64,000 nucleotides of DNA from Diplocarpon mali (taxonomy: Eukaryota; Ascomycota; Leotiomycetes; Helotiales; Drepanopezizaceae): positions 59,133 through 123,132 of the forward strand of contig JAENRP010000006.1 in assembly GCA_024741835.1 (NCBI GenBank), given 5' to 3'. The notes under the pieces are model-generated. The model was not told the DNA's origin, did no database searches, and worked only from the letters and a program-made list of their open reading frames with translations. Shown piece after piece: positions 22,973 to 36,073 of this stretch (position 1 is its first letter; every line of letters starts with the position of its first letter). Both the position numbers and the translations under genes were made by a program.

Positions 22973-24629
22973 TTCGGCATTTGTAATCGCGCAGAGCTCT
23001 TGACGGGTTGCTCAGAACGTCAAGTACGGAAATGACAGAAGCTGAGATTGCACGCAAAGATTCTCGTTGTGTAGCTTGCTGATTGCTTTTCGGGCTGGCA
23101 GTTTGTTAACGTTGAGGCGGGGTACGAGCCGACCACCGGCAGGTATTGCGTCTTAGAACGCGGGATGCAGTGGTGAATATGGGCAATCAACTCGATAGTA
23201 AGGGTAGTTCAATCGAGAGAACAAGTGGCGAATGGGTCCTGTGACCTGCGTTGTTGTTCGGGGATGGTGATGTCGATTCTTTTTTCCGAAGCTCTGATTA
23301 TCGGATCCGCCTGCACCAGCGAGATCGCGTCATGGGGCAGCACGTGACATTTTCCTTCTCTTCTCAAAGCTGTAAGAAGAGTAAAGGTAGAAATGGATAA
23401 GATAGGGGCTATTTGATGTAGCTTGGTTATAAGGTTGGATGTCAATGAGGCAAGAGTGGAGGAAAACTACTCCTAGGTGTTAACACAGACGTGCTCAAAT
23501 AGTTGAACGGGATTGACTTCTGGTGACGAACACATCAGTACGAAGCTAGCTTTTCAAATCGATGATCACAGTCAGAGAATTTGAGATTGTCTCCATTGGC
23601 ATCTGAAAAAAAGAAAGGCAAAAAATCTAGAGGCCTCTTGAGTAGGTTGCACTGCTATATCGCCACGAGCTATGAGATTTCCGACATCAGAGAGCTGAGA
23701 CCGTCACCGTTCCAAGATTGTGGTCAAGCTCGTCAGCCAAGACTTCTGATGGGGAGACATGGCAGTCAAGCTTTTCCCATGCTGTAGAAGTAAATCGCCT
23801 GAGATCGAAGCCAAATACGAAGCGATTGTGGCTGAGAGGCAGGCCAGGTACAGATAGATCTACGGAGATCCCGATCAGCGTTTGAGCTGCCTCTGGAGGC
23901 CGTGTTGGGGGCTCAGCGATATCTGAGGATTCAGTGTGGTTAAGGGATAATAAAGGAACAGAGCAAAGTGCTTTTCCACAAGGCATCAAGTAATACTGGC
24001 TGCAGACTGCTGAAATATACCTCTGGTAAGCTAAGGTAGGTCGAGAATCATCACATGGATCACATTACATGCGTCTGAGAAGGACAGGTAAGCTGAACGA
24101 GCCAAAGCCAAAGCCAAAGCCAGACCTAACGGGTCTGGACTTACATCCGGAGAGTCTCGATAGACCACGCTCAAATGGAGTCCAGCTCCATGGTGGCGTA
24201 GCAGATTTGATTTGATCTGATTCGATCCGACCTAATTCGATTCGATAGGAATAAAACGGAGTAAATCTGAACATATAGCAAGGCGCACCAGATCTAACAG
24301 GACCCGTCTGTGACTTAGCTAGGTCCTTAGGAGGTACTGTAGTGCCCTTCTTTATCCTTATAAGGCTTGGCGTGCTTGTCGGATCCTCAGACCACAGATA
24401 AAACCATTCACATCGTTCTCCCTCAACAAACCCATCCCTTCAGTCTTCACTCTTGCGCAAACTCCGACAGACCTCAAAATAAATTCCCAGAGAACTTGAA
24501 ATCTCTCCCGGATTCTCTCTGTCTGCCGTCTCCTCACTCTCAAGTGCGCCGTCTCACCCAATTGCTTCGAACTTTGCGCCGCTTCTGACTCTTACGACGG
24601 AAGCTGACTGGCACTTCTAGATCGTCATC
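22973..24629. other. Divergent intergenic region
   Basis: The 1.66 kb between the glutaredoxin and the cysteine-rich small protein contains a short (AGCCAA)n repeat at about 24100-24122. A run of related GATTCGAT-like words follows at 24206-24247, and a CT-rich leader lies at 24400-24600. No exon is seen. Confidence 0.5.
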
Positions 24630-25102
24630 ATGTCGAATCAAGGATACTACCAACAAGGTCCTCCACAGCAATATGGCCAGCAGGCTCCACAACAAGTGTG
24701 TTATTTCATGCGGTGCTTCTGTCTTCGCTTGCTTATACTAAATATTCAAGGCATACTACCCTCCAGGCCAACCACCTTACCAGCAAGGTTACCAACAGGG
24801 TTATCAACAAGGTCCTCCTCCAATGCAACAAGTAGGCTCCTCCATTGCTGCGTAAACTCAACGCCAGATGTCTAATATGTTGGCAGCAAATGCAATACCC
24901 TCCTCAACAACAGCCAAAGCAGAAGGGGGGTGCCTGTGGTGGTGGATGTCTCGGTGCTTGTCTCGCCACATTGTGCTGTTGCTGCGTCTGCGAAGAGGGA
25001 TGCGAGGCCTGTGCCGATTGCGCTGGTACGTATACTTGAGGCTCGTTGTGCTGAGAGGGCATTCACTGACAATACCTAGAGTGTTGTGAAGGATGTTGCT
25101 AA
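24630..25102 (+). CDS. Small Gln/Pro/Tyr-rich protein with cysteine-rich tail (CYSTM-like)
   Basis: Four exons (24630-24695, 24751-24831, 24887-25025, 25080-25102) and three introns of 54-55 nt give 102 residues. The first half consists of Q-G-Y/P-P repeats such as YQQGYQQGPPPMQQ. The second half, from KGGACGGGCLGACL, packs about 16 cysteines including a CCCC run and ends CCEGCC. This is the layout of CYSTM proteins, in which a palmitoylated or membrane-inserted cysteine module follows a disordered Q/P-rich part. Members are tail-anchored and linked to stress tolerance. The introns interrupt the repeat blocks almost evenly. The function is family inference. Confidence 0.85.
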
Positions 25103-25947
25103 ATAAATACCATCCGGACCCGCTCTTGAATTGCGCTATTAAGCGATATATAGGTGAAGCATCGATGGACTCTATATCGGGATAATGGATCGCGGCTGGG
25201 TAGGTTTGGCACGGAAGTTTGGTGAGATGGGTGGTTGGACTGGTTCTTTCACGACTTGATAATGCCGGTTTTACGTTTTGTTCCTCTACCCCTCTAAAGT
25301 TTTCCTGAAAATCCGAACGTTATTGCCAAACTCTTCCGACATGATTCGGTTTTGCATATGTTGCAGACATTGTGAGCTAATACCACCATGCGTTTATCGA
25401 GTCTTGTTTTGCGGAATACTGTTGTTACTCAGCGTGGGGACGGCCGTCTCGGCAGATCCTTTTGATTTGTTCCTTGCGGAAATTCTGCAAGACCAAGGCT
25501 GTTGAGCAGCTTGGCACCCGCAAGCTTGTCTTGACGACTGTTCTGTGCACACGCAGATTGACTGGGCAGGCTTATGCCATAACTTCAAAACAGGGGCTCG
25601 CTTATTCAGCAAGGTGATAGTCAGCAATTTACGAGTATTACCTCAGCGGCCCTAGGAAATTTAGTCCGCGGCTAATGCTCTGTACAGTGGAACATCTTCT
25701 TCGATCACCGGATGGACTCGGCTTTAAGGTGTGATTTTGTTCTGAGCAATATCGACAGCTTTTTCCTTCATAAAACTGGAACTGTCAACATCCAGCTCCT
25801 TCCCCGGCAATATCAATGACACGAAGCCCCTCTCTTTCGCGCAAAACATCCGAAGTATCAATCATCTACACAATCAATTTTCAACTCGCTTCATCCATTC
25901 TGATTGGCAGCTTTGGATAGGAAGCCGCGTCACACTTGTCCTCCGAT
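25103..25947. other. Intergenic, no gene seen
   Basis: This is the 3' flank of the CYSTM-like gene and the presumed promoter of the next ORF. No phase-consistent exon is seen. Confidence 0.5.
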
Positions 25948-26715
25948 ATGCTTGACTACCGTCGACGAGAGGCATTGAATTCAACTAATACTTCTAGGCA
26001 AGGCCTGGCCTACTACAATATTCATACGGAAATCCTGGTCGGTGAGAATACACCAAAGAGTGGATTGGAAGTTGGTGACTCTATTCATAACCATTCTATG
26101 GGCTGGGATGTGGAATGGGCAGATGCCATGGGAGACTCTAGTGACTATGCTACATTTACTACGTCTGGCGACTGGGAGTCCTACTCTTCAAGTGTGGATT
26201 CTGCTACCGGAAATAGACACACCAATCGATCATTAGACCCCGTAAGATGGGGCTTTGTGGCCAACTTGAGTCAGATTGCAGCTCGGCAAAGTGCAGAGCT
26301 AGAAGACCTACATGGGAGTTATCATGTCTATGAATTTCCATTCTTTGATTATGCTTCGACAGCACCTCTGCCCCCGTTGGGAAACTTGAACATCACTGGG
26401 CAGACTATGCACATTGTTGAGTCGGCGGCATCTGGGCTTAGCATCCAAGCTGGTACAAATCCTTCGAGTATTGTAAGCTCGACAGGTCACGACAATTACG
26501 AAGAGGAAACCCTAGGATACGCGCAACCCTGCAATGCCTCTAAAGAAGTGAATCGCGGTTTTTGCTTCCAGAGTACCACCCGTGGAGCTTGTAAACGGTA
26601 TCTGCGAAGTAAACTGCACAGTAACCTTTCTGTCTACTGGCCCTGCCAAATATGCACCAAGAAATCCGACAAGCGGTACACAAATATTCGAGCAGGAAAT
26701 GCAAGAAGAGTATAA
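25948..26715 (+). CDS. Hypothetical protein with degenerate C2H2-like C-terminus
   Basis: An uninterrupted 255-codon ORF starts at the ATG of MLDYRRREALN. Most of it is polar and Ser/Thr/Asn-rich, without known domains. Its last 50 residues contain ACKRYLRSKLHSNL and PCQICTKKSDKRYT, which resemble the Cys halves of C2H2 zinc fingers but lack the paired histidines. Readable sequence continues in another frame to 26818. The gene may be a C2H2 protein with a frameshift or unrecognised intron near 26600-26700. I do not recognise a family. Confidence 0.45.
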   Translation: MLDYRRREALNSTNTSRQGLAYYNIHTEILVGENTPKSGLEVGDSIHNHSMGWDVEWADAMGDSSDYATFTTSGDWESYSSSVDSATGNRHTNRSLDPVRWGFVANLSQIAARQSAELEDLHGSYHVYEFPFFDYASTAPLPPLGNLNITGQTMHIVESAASGLSIQAGTNPSSIVSSTGHDNYEEETLGYAQPCNASKEVNRGFCFQSTTRGACKRYLRSKLHSNLSVYWPCQICTKKSDKRYTNIRAGNARRV

Positions 26716-27497
26716 TTTTGCGAAAAATTCTACCAGAACAGGGCGTACCAGAGTAAATCTGTCAAGTTCATGCCGGCACCGCTGCAACCTTGAGGAATTC
26801 CACATTCCGAGTCCATAGCGGGCAATAATTACGGCAGAGTGTTAGATAGCCAGAGCAGCTCAAATTCAACGACTGGCACGGTCGCCTGTAACGACTACAG
26901 CTCTGCCTTGACATGGAGAGATCCATGGGGACAGAAAGCCATATCTACCTTTCGGGTCTGTCATATCAATTAGATGAGATGTTTCCCCAGGAACCAAATA
27001 TCATCTGTCAAGCTGCTGCTGCCCTGAGCTCATGTAGCCAGGCAAATTCACGGACTAAGGCAGCCACCGTCCTAGGTGCTGCCTATGCGCGTGCACTCAA
27101 TTGCGACTAGGTACAGCACGAATGTCTAGGTACCTGTTGAGAGCGTCATATCAACTGGATGGTACGTTTCCTTGAAGGCCGGTGTAAGGATTCGATTATC
27201 AAGGAGACAGAACCTATTCACAGAAAACCAGCCGAGAACAAATGCTTTACCCCCAAGTCAAGCCCTACCGTCCGAGATATTCGGAGTACAAATGTTGCCC
27301 CGGTTTGATGTCTCAAAAACAAGCCCAAGCTTGTACGATATAAGAGTCAAAGTCTAGGCTTCATTCATGAATATCAGATTTTTACTTTTATTGCCCAATT
27401 GCCGCTCAGCTCGCCTGGCGGCTCCTAGAGAAGTGCAGCACCCCAAATCTACACTACTTTATCATCTCCGCATTGAAAAAACCAATGGCCTGCTTAT
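26716..27497. other. Intergenic
   Basis: A 65-codon open stretch at 26913-27110 may belong to a further exon of the preceding ORF, but the join cannot be shown. Confidence 0.4.
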
Positions 27498-30139
27498 TTA
27501 CTCGTCGAGTTGTACATAATTGGCTGGGAAAAGACCGGATTTACCGCCGAAATGGCCGAACCACCAGTCCTCGTCTGGAAATTCCTGTGACGTGTTAGCT
27601 TTCATCGTATTGAATGTACTGACTCTGACGGGTGCTTACGAGGTCCGTAACAGTTGCCCCTTCTTCAAAGCTCAATTCGTTGTCTTCTGCGGCTTCGTAG
27701 TCGTAAATGGCCGTAGCTGTGGGCCCGGAAGCCTTAGAGGGCGCGGCCGGTACAGAAGCAGCTGTTGGTGCTGGGGGTGGCGGGGGAGCTTCAGCTTGCT
27801 CTTCCTCGCCTTCTACGAGCTCGACGTAGTTACTTGGGAACAGACCGCTCTCGCCTCTGGAGTTCGTGCCCATCCACCAGTCCTCATCCACCATTTCGAT
27901 GTTCGTGACGTACTCTCCTTCGATGAGTTCCAATTCGTTATCTTCGGCCTTCTCATAGTCATATTGAATCAAGGCTCGCTTGCCACTTGCATTCGAATCC
28001 TGGTTGACAGCAACTGCTGCAGCGGCCCCAAACGTGGCGGTTGCTACTGCGACACCTGCGGTCCGGGCTGCATCGTGCCTTTCTGGCTCACGGTTGTCTT
28101 GGTTATCTGTTCTCGCATTACGTTCTAAGCTTTCTGGGATAGTCCGGGGTGGGTTTAGCTCAGCCGGAGCCTCGAATTCAGGCTCTTTGGAACGGGATAC
28201 TGGCATAGCAATGCGAACTGGTGAAGATTCACGTTCTGGAGATGGGGGTGTAGGGCTGCGTTGAGCGCGCGGCGGGGGTGGAATATTTGCACCGCTCTGC
28301 TCCTCGTCATTATCATAGCGAGGGCGAGTGGGTAGCCCCCCTGGCCTGGTAGAGTTGTTGATGGGAGGTGGTGGTGGAGATTGATCTCCGGTTGTAGATC
28401 TCGGGATTACTGGTGCGCCCATCGGAGCTCCACCCTTGAATCGGTCTCGGATGGCACTGATACCTCCAGATGGCGACAATGATGCTTCTTGCTCGCGCTC
28501 TTCTTCGCCGGTTTCTTGCAGGCCAATGCTTCCAGTGCCTGATCGTCCTGTTGGGTTCGTGGCAACTGGAGCCCAGCTCTTGCCCGCGTATCCGCTTTTC
28601 CATTCCCCACCCCCAGTCGTTTGGTTCGCAATTGGTGATGTGTTGCTCGAAGGAGTATCTCCAGCGCCGCTGAGGCCTCTTTGTCGCGCTTTTTTCTCCG
28701 CCCAAATCTGAGCCGGGGTCTTCCCACCCTCATCAGCGAAAGTTCTGCTCGCCGCACCGACTGGAGGAGGGGTAGCGTTGACAGGAGAAGATTGGAGGCC
28801 GAATGCACCGGGAGTTGGCGCCTTGGTTCCTTTAAAGTTTGTTGCGCTCGATCCAAATCTGTTGGCCACTTTAGGCTTCGGCATAGACGTCAATCTCTCT
28901 GATTGCGAAAATGCGGAAGACCTATCAGCGAGGGATTTAGGCTCATCGCTGGTATTGCTTGTGGGTGATGCTCCGGTATAAGCGGGCGATAATTGTCGAG
29001 ATCCATCATCCGAAGGCCTCTGGGCCCTTGCTTTAATAGCTGCGATGTCCACCTTCCCGACTGGCTCATACGCGCCCTTCACTATCGTTGGACGATCGTC
29101 ACCTGTCTTTTGTGCTTGAGCACGAATTGCAGCAATATCAACCTTTCCAACAGGCTGATACCCTCCTCTAACGACGTCTCCAGTATCGTCGACCCGACCA
29201 TCGCTAGAACGAGTGGCATCTGGGTTTTGTTTGGTCAACTCTGCCATGCTGACCTTTGTTGGCTTATAGGCAGGTTGAACTTTCTCGAGCTGTGATCTTG
29301 TAACTGGTGGTGCGTCTGCGCCCCATCCATCACTGTCGACGTATGCATTGTTCTGACCAGGTCTTGAGCGAGAGCCAGCTAGGGGATTGAAACCAGAGTT
29401 CCCGCTAGATCTTGTAGGATTGAACACTGGTTTAGATGCAAGAGGCGGCGGGGCACTGGATGTTGGAGGTAATGTAGTACCGGCCGAGTATTTTGCTCCG
29501 GATGCATCGGATACCTTCTGGACTATACCCTCTGGTGTGAGATCGCGATCGGAACGTGCGGTAATTTGGACATGGTAACCCTGCACAGTCATGAGTGCAA
29601 ATTCCTCGATAGTAACACATATAGACAAACATGGAGTATCTTAGAAACTGCTGCAAGATGGCTTGTGAAGTAACCCTTAGTCCTCTCAGGAACACCCTCT
29701 CCACACTGTAATATGTCAGCCCAAATCAAGACACCAGCTAGATTCCAATCAGCACCACTGACCCATCCAATCAGAACGTATTTCGGAAGTGTAGTATTCG
29801 GATCCTTGACTTTCACAAATGCGAACTGGACTCGTCCTTCTGACAAGTCCTCAATCAAGTCAATAAGTTCTCCTTCTATTCAACAAGTCAGTTTTAGCGG
29901 AAGCGTAGGATTTGCTAATGAATCTGCCCACCTCCAGTGCTTTGGACCTTCAGGATGCTCTCTTTTCCCCCATTGTCTTGTTGAAAGGCGTTTACCAGAG
30001 GAGCAGAGACGGAAAAGACGGCCCACTGGCCATAGGTTGGAGAGCTTGCCTGGGGCCCTGACGGCACGGATGCATTGACAACGCCTTGGTATGAGGATTT
30101 GATCGAGGGGCCATTGGTAGAGGTGTTAAGTGAGGCCAT
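27498..30139 (-). CDS. ABP1: Actin-binding protein Abp1 (drebrin-like)
   Basis: Exons 30139-29932, 29875-29763, 29705-29631, 29580-27640 and 27584-27498 encode 807 residues. The N-terminal 140 residues form an ADF-homology domain assembled over four exons, for example LIEDLSEGRVQFAFVKVKDP and then ERTKGYFTSHLAAVSKILHG. The middle is Pro/Ser-rich with a repeated motif (KVDIAAIRAQAQK, KVDIAAIKARAQR, and a diverged KVSMAELTKQN) of the KVDI type. Two SH3 domains end the protein: one from ALIQYDYEKAEDNEL to SGLFPSNYVELV and one from ATAIYDYEAAEDNEL to SGLFPANYVQLDE. The second SH3 is split by the last intron (27639-27585). Abp1 binds F-actin at endocytic patches and recruits Arp2/3 regulators and kinases. 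The gene is divergent from the large F-box gene. Confidence 0.95.
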
Positions 30140-30881
30140 AGTGGGGAGAGACTGATGGATGGGAGGAACAGAGGGCAGCGCGCAGAAGTCGTTTTGTGGA
30201 TCTCGGTCTGATTCGTGTTCCTGGTGAAATCAATCCGGGCTTCGCTGCGGCGTTGAATGACGGAGCCGCTCGCTAAGATATCCCGAAACGCTTTCAATCA
30301 TTTCGGCCTCATTATTATGGTCCGTCGCAAGGCCACTACGCTCTAAGGTCCAATGCCTCCAGGCCAATGATTTTGTAAGGCGGATTTGACTTCCAGATTC
30401 CTCTTTCATTCACAACGCGCATCTCGCCTTGTCTATTGCCCTCCCTTCCTGGACCTGGACGTAAGGACACATAAGCTCGTCAGTACGCCCTCTTTTCTGC
30501 TCTGCTCTGCTTTGCTCTCCTTGATCTTTTTACTCCGTTCTGTATTCCGACGTCATCGTCTGCAGCAGTGCCCGAAGGGCTGTCTCTGCTTGCACACGTT
30601 TCTGCGGTCGCGCAGCTCTCTGTAATTTTTCTCCTTCTTCTTCTTCGTTATGGGCATAACATAACCCAGCGTCCCTTCTTTCTGCAGACTGTTGAGGCTA
30701 CTCCCCCAGCCTGGCGAATTGCACATTATCTCAATTTTTCCATTGTATGCAGGCCTCAAATCTCCATACAACTGCCCAATCCTGCTTACCCTTCTGCTGT
30801 ATGCTTCTGCGAGTTCGAGCAACTCAGTAATCAGTGACGCTCCCGAACCGCTACCGCCGTCCGAGGTTAGGGGAAATTGCC
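30140..30881. promoter_or_regulatory. Divergent intergenic region of ABP1 and the F-box gene
   Basis: These 742 nt separate the two start codons and probably contain both promoters. A pyrimidine-rich stretch at about 30480-30640 looks like the leader of the plus-strand gene. Confidence 0.5.
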
Positions 30882-33800
30882 ATGGATTTATCAGCCAGCG
30901 ATATGTCCTCGGACAGCTCGGACGCATCATTATCGGCAGAGTCGACTTCTGCTGACTCCATTGAGCAGGACTTCCTATTCATGAGCGAGCCTGAGGACCC
31001 AGCAGAGATGGCAGCCGCAATCGACAGTGACGAATTCGATTCCGACTCGGACGTTTCTATGTCTGCCGAAACAGAAGACGAGGAGGACGGAGACCAACCC
31101 GCATCCATCATAATGGTAAACCAGAATGTGCAGGCCCTGAATCCGCTCACTCATGTGGAATTACCAAGCAAAAATTCGGACGCATCCAAGAAAAGGAAGT
31201 TTTCTGATTCTATAGAATTGCCAAATGGCCAGGCCAGGAATGGCCTTGTCGATGAGGTTCGGAAGCGTCTTAAGCCAGACAATGCTTCACAAAACTATCG
31301 TAATTCAGATGGAAACTTGCTCCTAGACAAGTCTAATCTACCAGCTGAAATATGGCACCACGTTTTTACTTTCTGCGCTCCTAAAACCTTAGGTCGCTTG
31401 TTGCAAGTTAGCAAATGTTTCAGAGTCTACCTTGAACCCTCGTCTTCGGGGATTTCAATTGCTCCGTTATCAATATCTGCTGCCCGCTTTTTATCCCCTG
31501 ATAATATCTGGCGTATCTCCAGACAAAATATCAACCTCCATGGTCTACCTGCGCCACTCTCTGGGAAGTCCGAACTGGACATGTGGAAGCTTTTCTGCGG
31601 ATCAACATGCCAGTTCTGTGGTAGAAGGGCAGAGTCTTCGGTCAAAACAGATCAATGGCATCATGGCCCAGGTAAGAACGGTATTGCTCCAATTTGGTCT
31701 TTTGGTATTCGTGCCTGTGGGTCATGTCTGCAAAAGAAGTCGACAAAGGTTTGCTTTTCCTTGCTGGGGATCACATCGACGGACAACGCTAATTTGTATA
31801 GGAAATCGATTTGCTTCTTTCCTCATCCATTGCTTCGCCACTAATGGCTGCTTTGCCATTTGTTTTTCTTAATAATGAGCTTCATGCACTTTCCTCAGAT
31901 GCGCTGCAAAGCGGACAACGCCCGCCCTCTATGCAGGTTACAAAGTACTTTTCAAACGACCAAGTTGACGACATCAAGAAGGAGTTCGAGGAGGTCAAAG
32001 CCATGGGATCTGCTACAGCAGAAGAATGGCTGAAGGGTCTGGACAGAAGAGGACATGACAGAAGGAACGATGCGGCTCGCTGGGAAAGATGGGAATTCAA
32101 TGGTGGTATCGAGCGAATTCGATGCTTGCACAAACTTCAACCGCCGACAAGCGCCCTGCCTCAGGCTCCCTTGGCAACCACCTTGCCAAAAACTGCCAGC
32201 CTGCCGCCGCATCCAGGTCACAATGTCCAATTCTCATCTCATCACCTATCTCATTTGCCAGTTCCTGTGAAAACATGCTTTGGTAAGCATCAGAAAATAT
32301 ATAACTGTTCCATGCAACCGATTTTTATCAAATTCTAACTTGCGGGTCCCGTAGCAACCAATCCACCTCCCCGTTTTGACTCTCCGGCACAGATTGGGTT
32401 TGCTAATTTCCCTCCTCGCCCTCAAGCTCAAGCTAAACACGAGAGAACTAAGGAAGAGGTTGCTGAAATGAGAGCAGCGCGAAGAGCTGACATAGAAAGA
32501 CGCTGCTTGCTACTTGATCCCCCGATAACTGCCGGTGTGTTAGCACACATGCCCTCGTTTCAGGCTGCTATCCAGATTATCCAGCCCCTGGTGGAAAATT
32601 CTTGGGAAGTATTGAAGATGCGACTTCTTGCCCAGCGAGAGGATGCTGAACAGCGAGAGAATGATCGGCTCGCTCAGACCCGAGTGGCTCAAGAACGAAT
32701 CGTCGAGCGTCGCTTTCATGATTTGCAATCTAGGTCAGACTCCAAAGATTTGGTCGAGAGAGAATGGGATGATATGCAAACGCCATTGCGTGCCCGGATT
32801 GGTGGTTATGCCGACGAAATTATTCGCGACGTATGGAATGGAGGCGAGAAGGTATCCTACGAAACCAGCCCACTATTTGCCGTGGAGGTCTTGATCTATG
32901 TTCGGAGGAGATTCTATGCAGAAATTGCCAAGGACGAAGCTGTCATTCGCGCCACTGGAAGAGAGCCTGATCCAGAGCCATCGAATGCACCTTTTACCTG
33001 GAAACTTATTTTGGAGAACATGAAGTGGATTTTCGATACGAAGATCAAGCCATACACTGAGCAGTACCGTAAGGAGCTTTTTCTTTGCAATGCTTGCGAG
33101 TATGCCAGCAAGTATTACGGCTTTGAGGGTGTGATCCAACACTATGCCGCCAAGCATACCAGTGCCCTGAGTGTTGGAAGTGTTGTTGTTCATTGGAAGG
33201 CCGAATGGCCTGAGATTACCCCTTTTCACCCGGAACCCAACAAAATCGCTGCTAAGACCGACTACTCCGCTGCACCAAGTGCCAGTGTTCCTTACATGAG
33301 CACTGGGTCTTTGCCACAAAACTACGGTTATGGTGGTTACTCCACATCTGTTCCAACACCAATACAGGCTCCCAATATGCATGGATATCAGGAAAGTCCA
33401 GGCTCCTATTATGGTCATCAGCAATCTGGCGATCAGTATTCAGGCCATCAAAATGGACATTACCCTCCGCCTCCGCTGCAATATCAAAATCAGTCCCAAA
33501 CATATCAGCCTCCTCAGTATCCTGTCACATCCCAGCCGGCTATCGTTCCGGGATACGACGGCTCTCAGGGATATCCACAGAACGGCTATGGAGCCCAATA
33601 TCAGCCTTCACAGCAGGATATGTACGTAACTCCGCATCCGGTAGGGACATACCTATCAGCAGCACCCGAAATTTCTGGACAGCAAGCCCCTTATGTCTCC
33701 TCGGTTGGCCAACATGGATCATACAGCCAGCCGCCTTCTTATAATACTAATGATATTGCCCAAGCGCCCCCCAAGAGCGAGAAATACATGGCTCAACTTC

Positions 33801-36073
33801 ATGATCTAGCACGGAATGCTCGTGAAATTTGGAATTCCATTGGCAGCATCAAGGAAGTCCCGGGTAGCCTTAAGGTGCACACCATTATCTATCATCTTTT
33901 AAACCGGTACCGTGAGATCTACCAGGAGTCCCCGCCACTTTCGATGATGGTTGATGGCTTGTCCAGTAGTAAAGACATGCGTCCAGTCCGGAATATCAAT
34001 GGGCTGCTATGCAAAGCATGTATTCTAGGGATGGCAGGATCCGTGGCCATCCCGCAGAAAAAACACTTCTCTTTTCCTCAACTCGTCAATCATTTCTATT
34101 CCATACACGAAGTAGGAGCATCTCAGAGCAATTACGGACATGTTCCCGATTGGACGAAGGACATGGTTGATTTACCAGATCTGCCCAAGTTAAAGGCAGT
34201 TGTCAATGCTCCAGGTATGGATGACCAGAAGCTCGCTCTTTTCACCGAGGCCCTGCCGGAAATCGTTGGAGTTCCAGAACCTTTAGCAAGAGATTTGTAT
34301 CATGATACTCGGACACAGTACGCTGAGTATGACGCTTCAAACAAGTATCAGCACCTGGCGCCCTCTCAAGACAATCATGACAAGTATTATTCTGTTGCCC
34401 ACGATAGGGTCTCTGTGTCTGGAACTCTAAATATCGACAACGGCGAGTATGATCCTAAACGCCCAGGTGATCTACTTGTCGAGCCACGACCACCTCGCAC
34501 AGTCCAAGGGCAACATCAAAATTTCAGAGAACGGGAATTTTTGATCGACAACCAATCTGCATATCATCGGCAGCGTTATGAGGATGAGCAACACGACAGG
34601 ATCATTCAAGAGTGCCACAGTCGTTCAGTCGCTGAGCAAAGGCCCTCTTCCTCCTCGCAGGCAGCTCCATCTGCCGAGTACAGCCGTGTCATTACCCAGC
34701 AGGAACCGGCCGTAGAGATGGAAAGACGTTCTCGCTACTACGATTCCTCAGATGTCGAAAATCGTGTCCGCCGAGACGCCCGAGTTTTGACTTACGAAGA
34801 GCCGGAACTGGTGTTCTCAGGAAGGGAAGGCCGAACCGCCAATTCAATGTCATATCACTCAAATGGGCGTGATCAATCGCCAGTGACCGTCCATAACAAC
34901 CTGCCAGAGGATGCTCAAGTACGATTACGTGATGATATCGCTGTTCAACAGAACCGGATCTACGATGTCGTTGCCCAAATCTCTCAACAAGCACAACGGG
35001 TTAAAAAACAGCAGCCAATAATAGTTGAAGCTATCGATGATGGATCCGAGGACGGTGAAGTGCGAATGGAGAGTAACTCTAACGCCCTGCCACCTCAAAA
35101 TCTACTTCCTGATGAGGCTAGCAGCGCAGCTGAACGATTCCTGAGCAACTTTCGCCCTGGTGACGACTCGGCTGGGAACGTAAATGATTTGGGCGCGGGC
35201 CGCCGTGGGGATGAAAGTCACTCGCAGTGGGAAGGTGAACGTGGTGAGAATGCAAGGATGTGTCCTGTACCTGTTGAGCCGCAAAGGCGTGTACGCGATA
35301 AGCTTGAAGATCACCGTGGTCGCGGGAACAGCAGACGCCCTGTCAACACTGCCGAGGATCTCGGAAAGTATACCGTTCGCGAGCGTACCCCAGCGCCAAG
35401 ACCAATACTCGCCCCCGCATACGAGGAACGATATACCAGCGCTGTTCCGCAAGAAACGCGAAGAAATCGATCTCCCGAATTAGTTGACCGTCGTTACAAA
35501 TTGAACAATGTTGTCTACCGTGATGAGAGACAAAGCAGCCAAGGAAACTATCGAACGCCTAGTAGATACGCCAGGTATGAAAGTGTCCGACTCGAGAACG
35601 ACCGCGCGCGCTCCAGATCACCATTGTACATAAAGCTGGGTGCGCATCCGGGACAGTATAGAGAGATGAGCACAGTACCTCATCCCACCCACGCGCTGCG
35701 CCCCGAGCCCATGCTTCGCTCACGAACACCACAACAAGGTGCCGAAGATGTCGCTTTCGAGAGACCCCATCGCCAGGAATACTATCGCATCTACGCAGAT
35801 GACCCTCGCACTCGCGAACCTCATTACGCGGAGGCTTATGAATTTGTCAGAGTCTCCGATCCTCAGGGTGATTACATGATACGCAGACCCGTCCGTCGAG
35901 AGCCTGAGCCCGTCTATGACACCTACGAAGATGATATCTACCGCCAGCCGATATACGGGAGTCTTGCCCCTCCTGCTGCTTCACGCACAGAACCTATGTT
36001 TTACGAGGAAGAATACGACCCTCATCACCCAGCACCTCCCATGCCGGCTTCTCGTCAAGTTAGGTATCAGTAA
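30882..36073 (+). CDS. Very large F-box protein with C2H2-like modules and prion-like region
   Basis: Exons 30882-31748, 31802-32282 and 32355-36073 encode 1688 residues. The N-terminus is acidic and Ser-rich. An F-box begins at LPAEIWHHVFTFCAP (about residue 160) and is followed by paired CxxC motifs (CQFCGRR, CGSCLQKK). Further on are two C2H2-like motifs, CNACEY...HYAAKH (about residue 690) and CKACIL...NHFYSIH. Between them lies a Tyr/Gln/Pro/Gly-rich, prion-like stretch at roughly residues 765-915. The C-terminal 600 residues are Arg/Glu-rich with short RS/SP motifs (RARSRSP, RSRTPQQ). This fits a fungal-specific F-box family of unknown role. An SCF substrate receptor acting on RNA or chromatin would be a reasonable guess and no more. 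Confidence 0.9.

Noticed and set aside
31811..32338. Separate gene starting at 31811
   Set aside because: It is exon 2 of the large F-box gene. Splice sites at 31748/31802 and 32282/32355 keep the frame into the 1200-codon exon 3.
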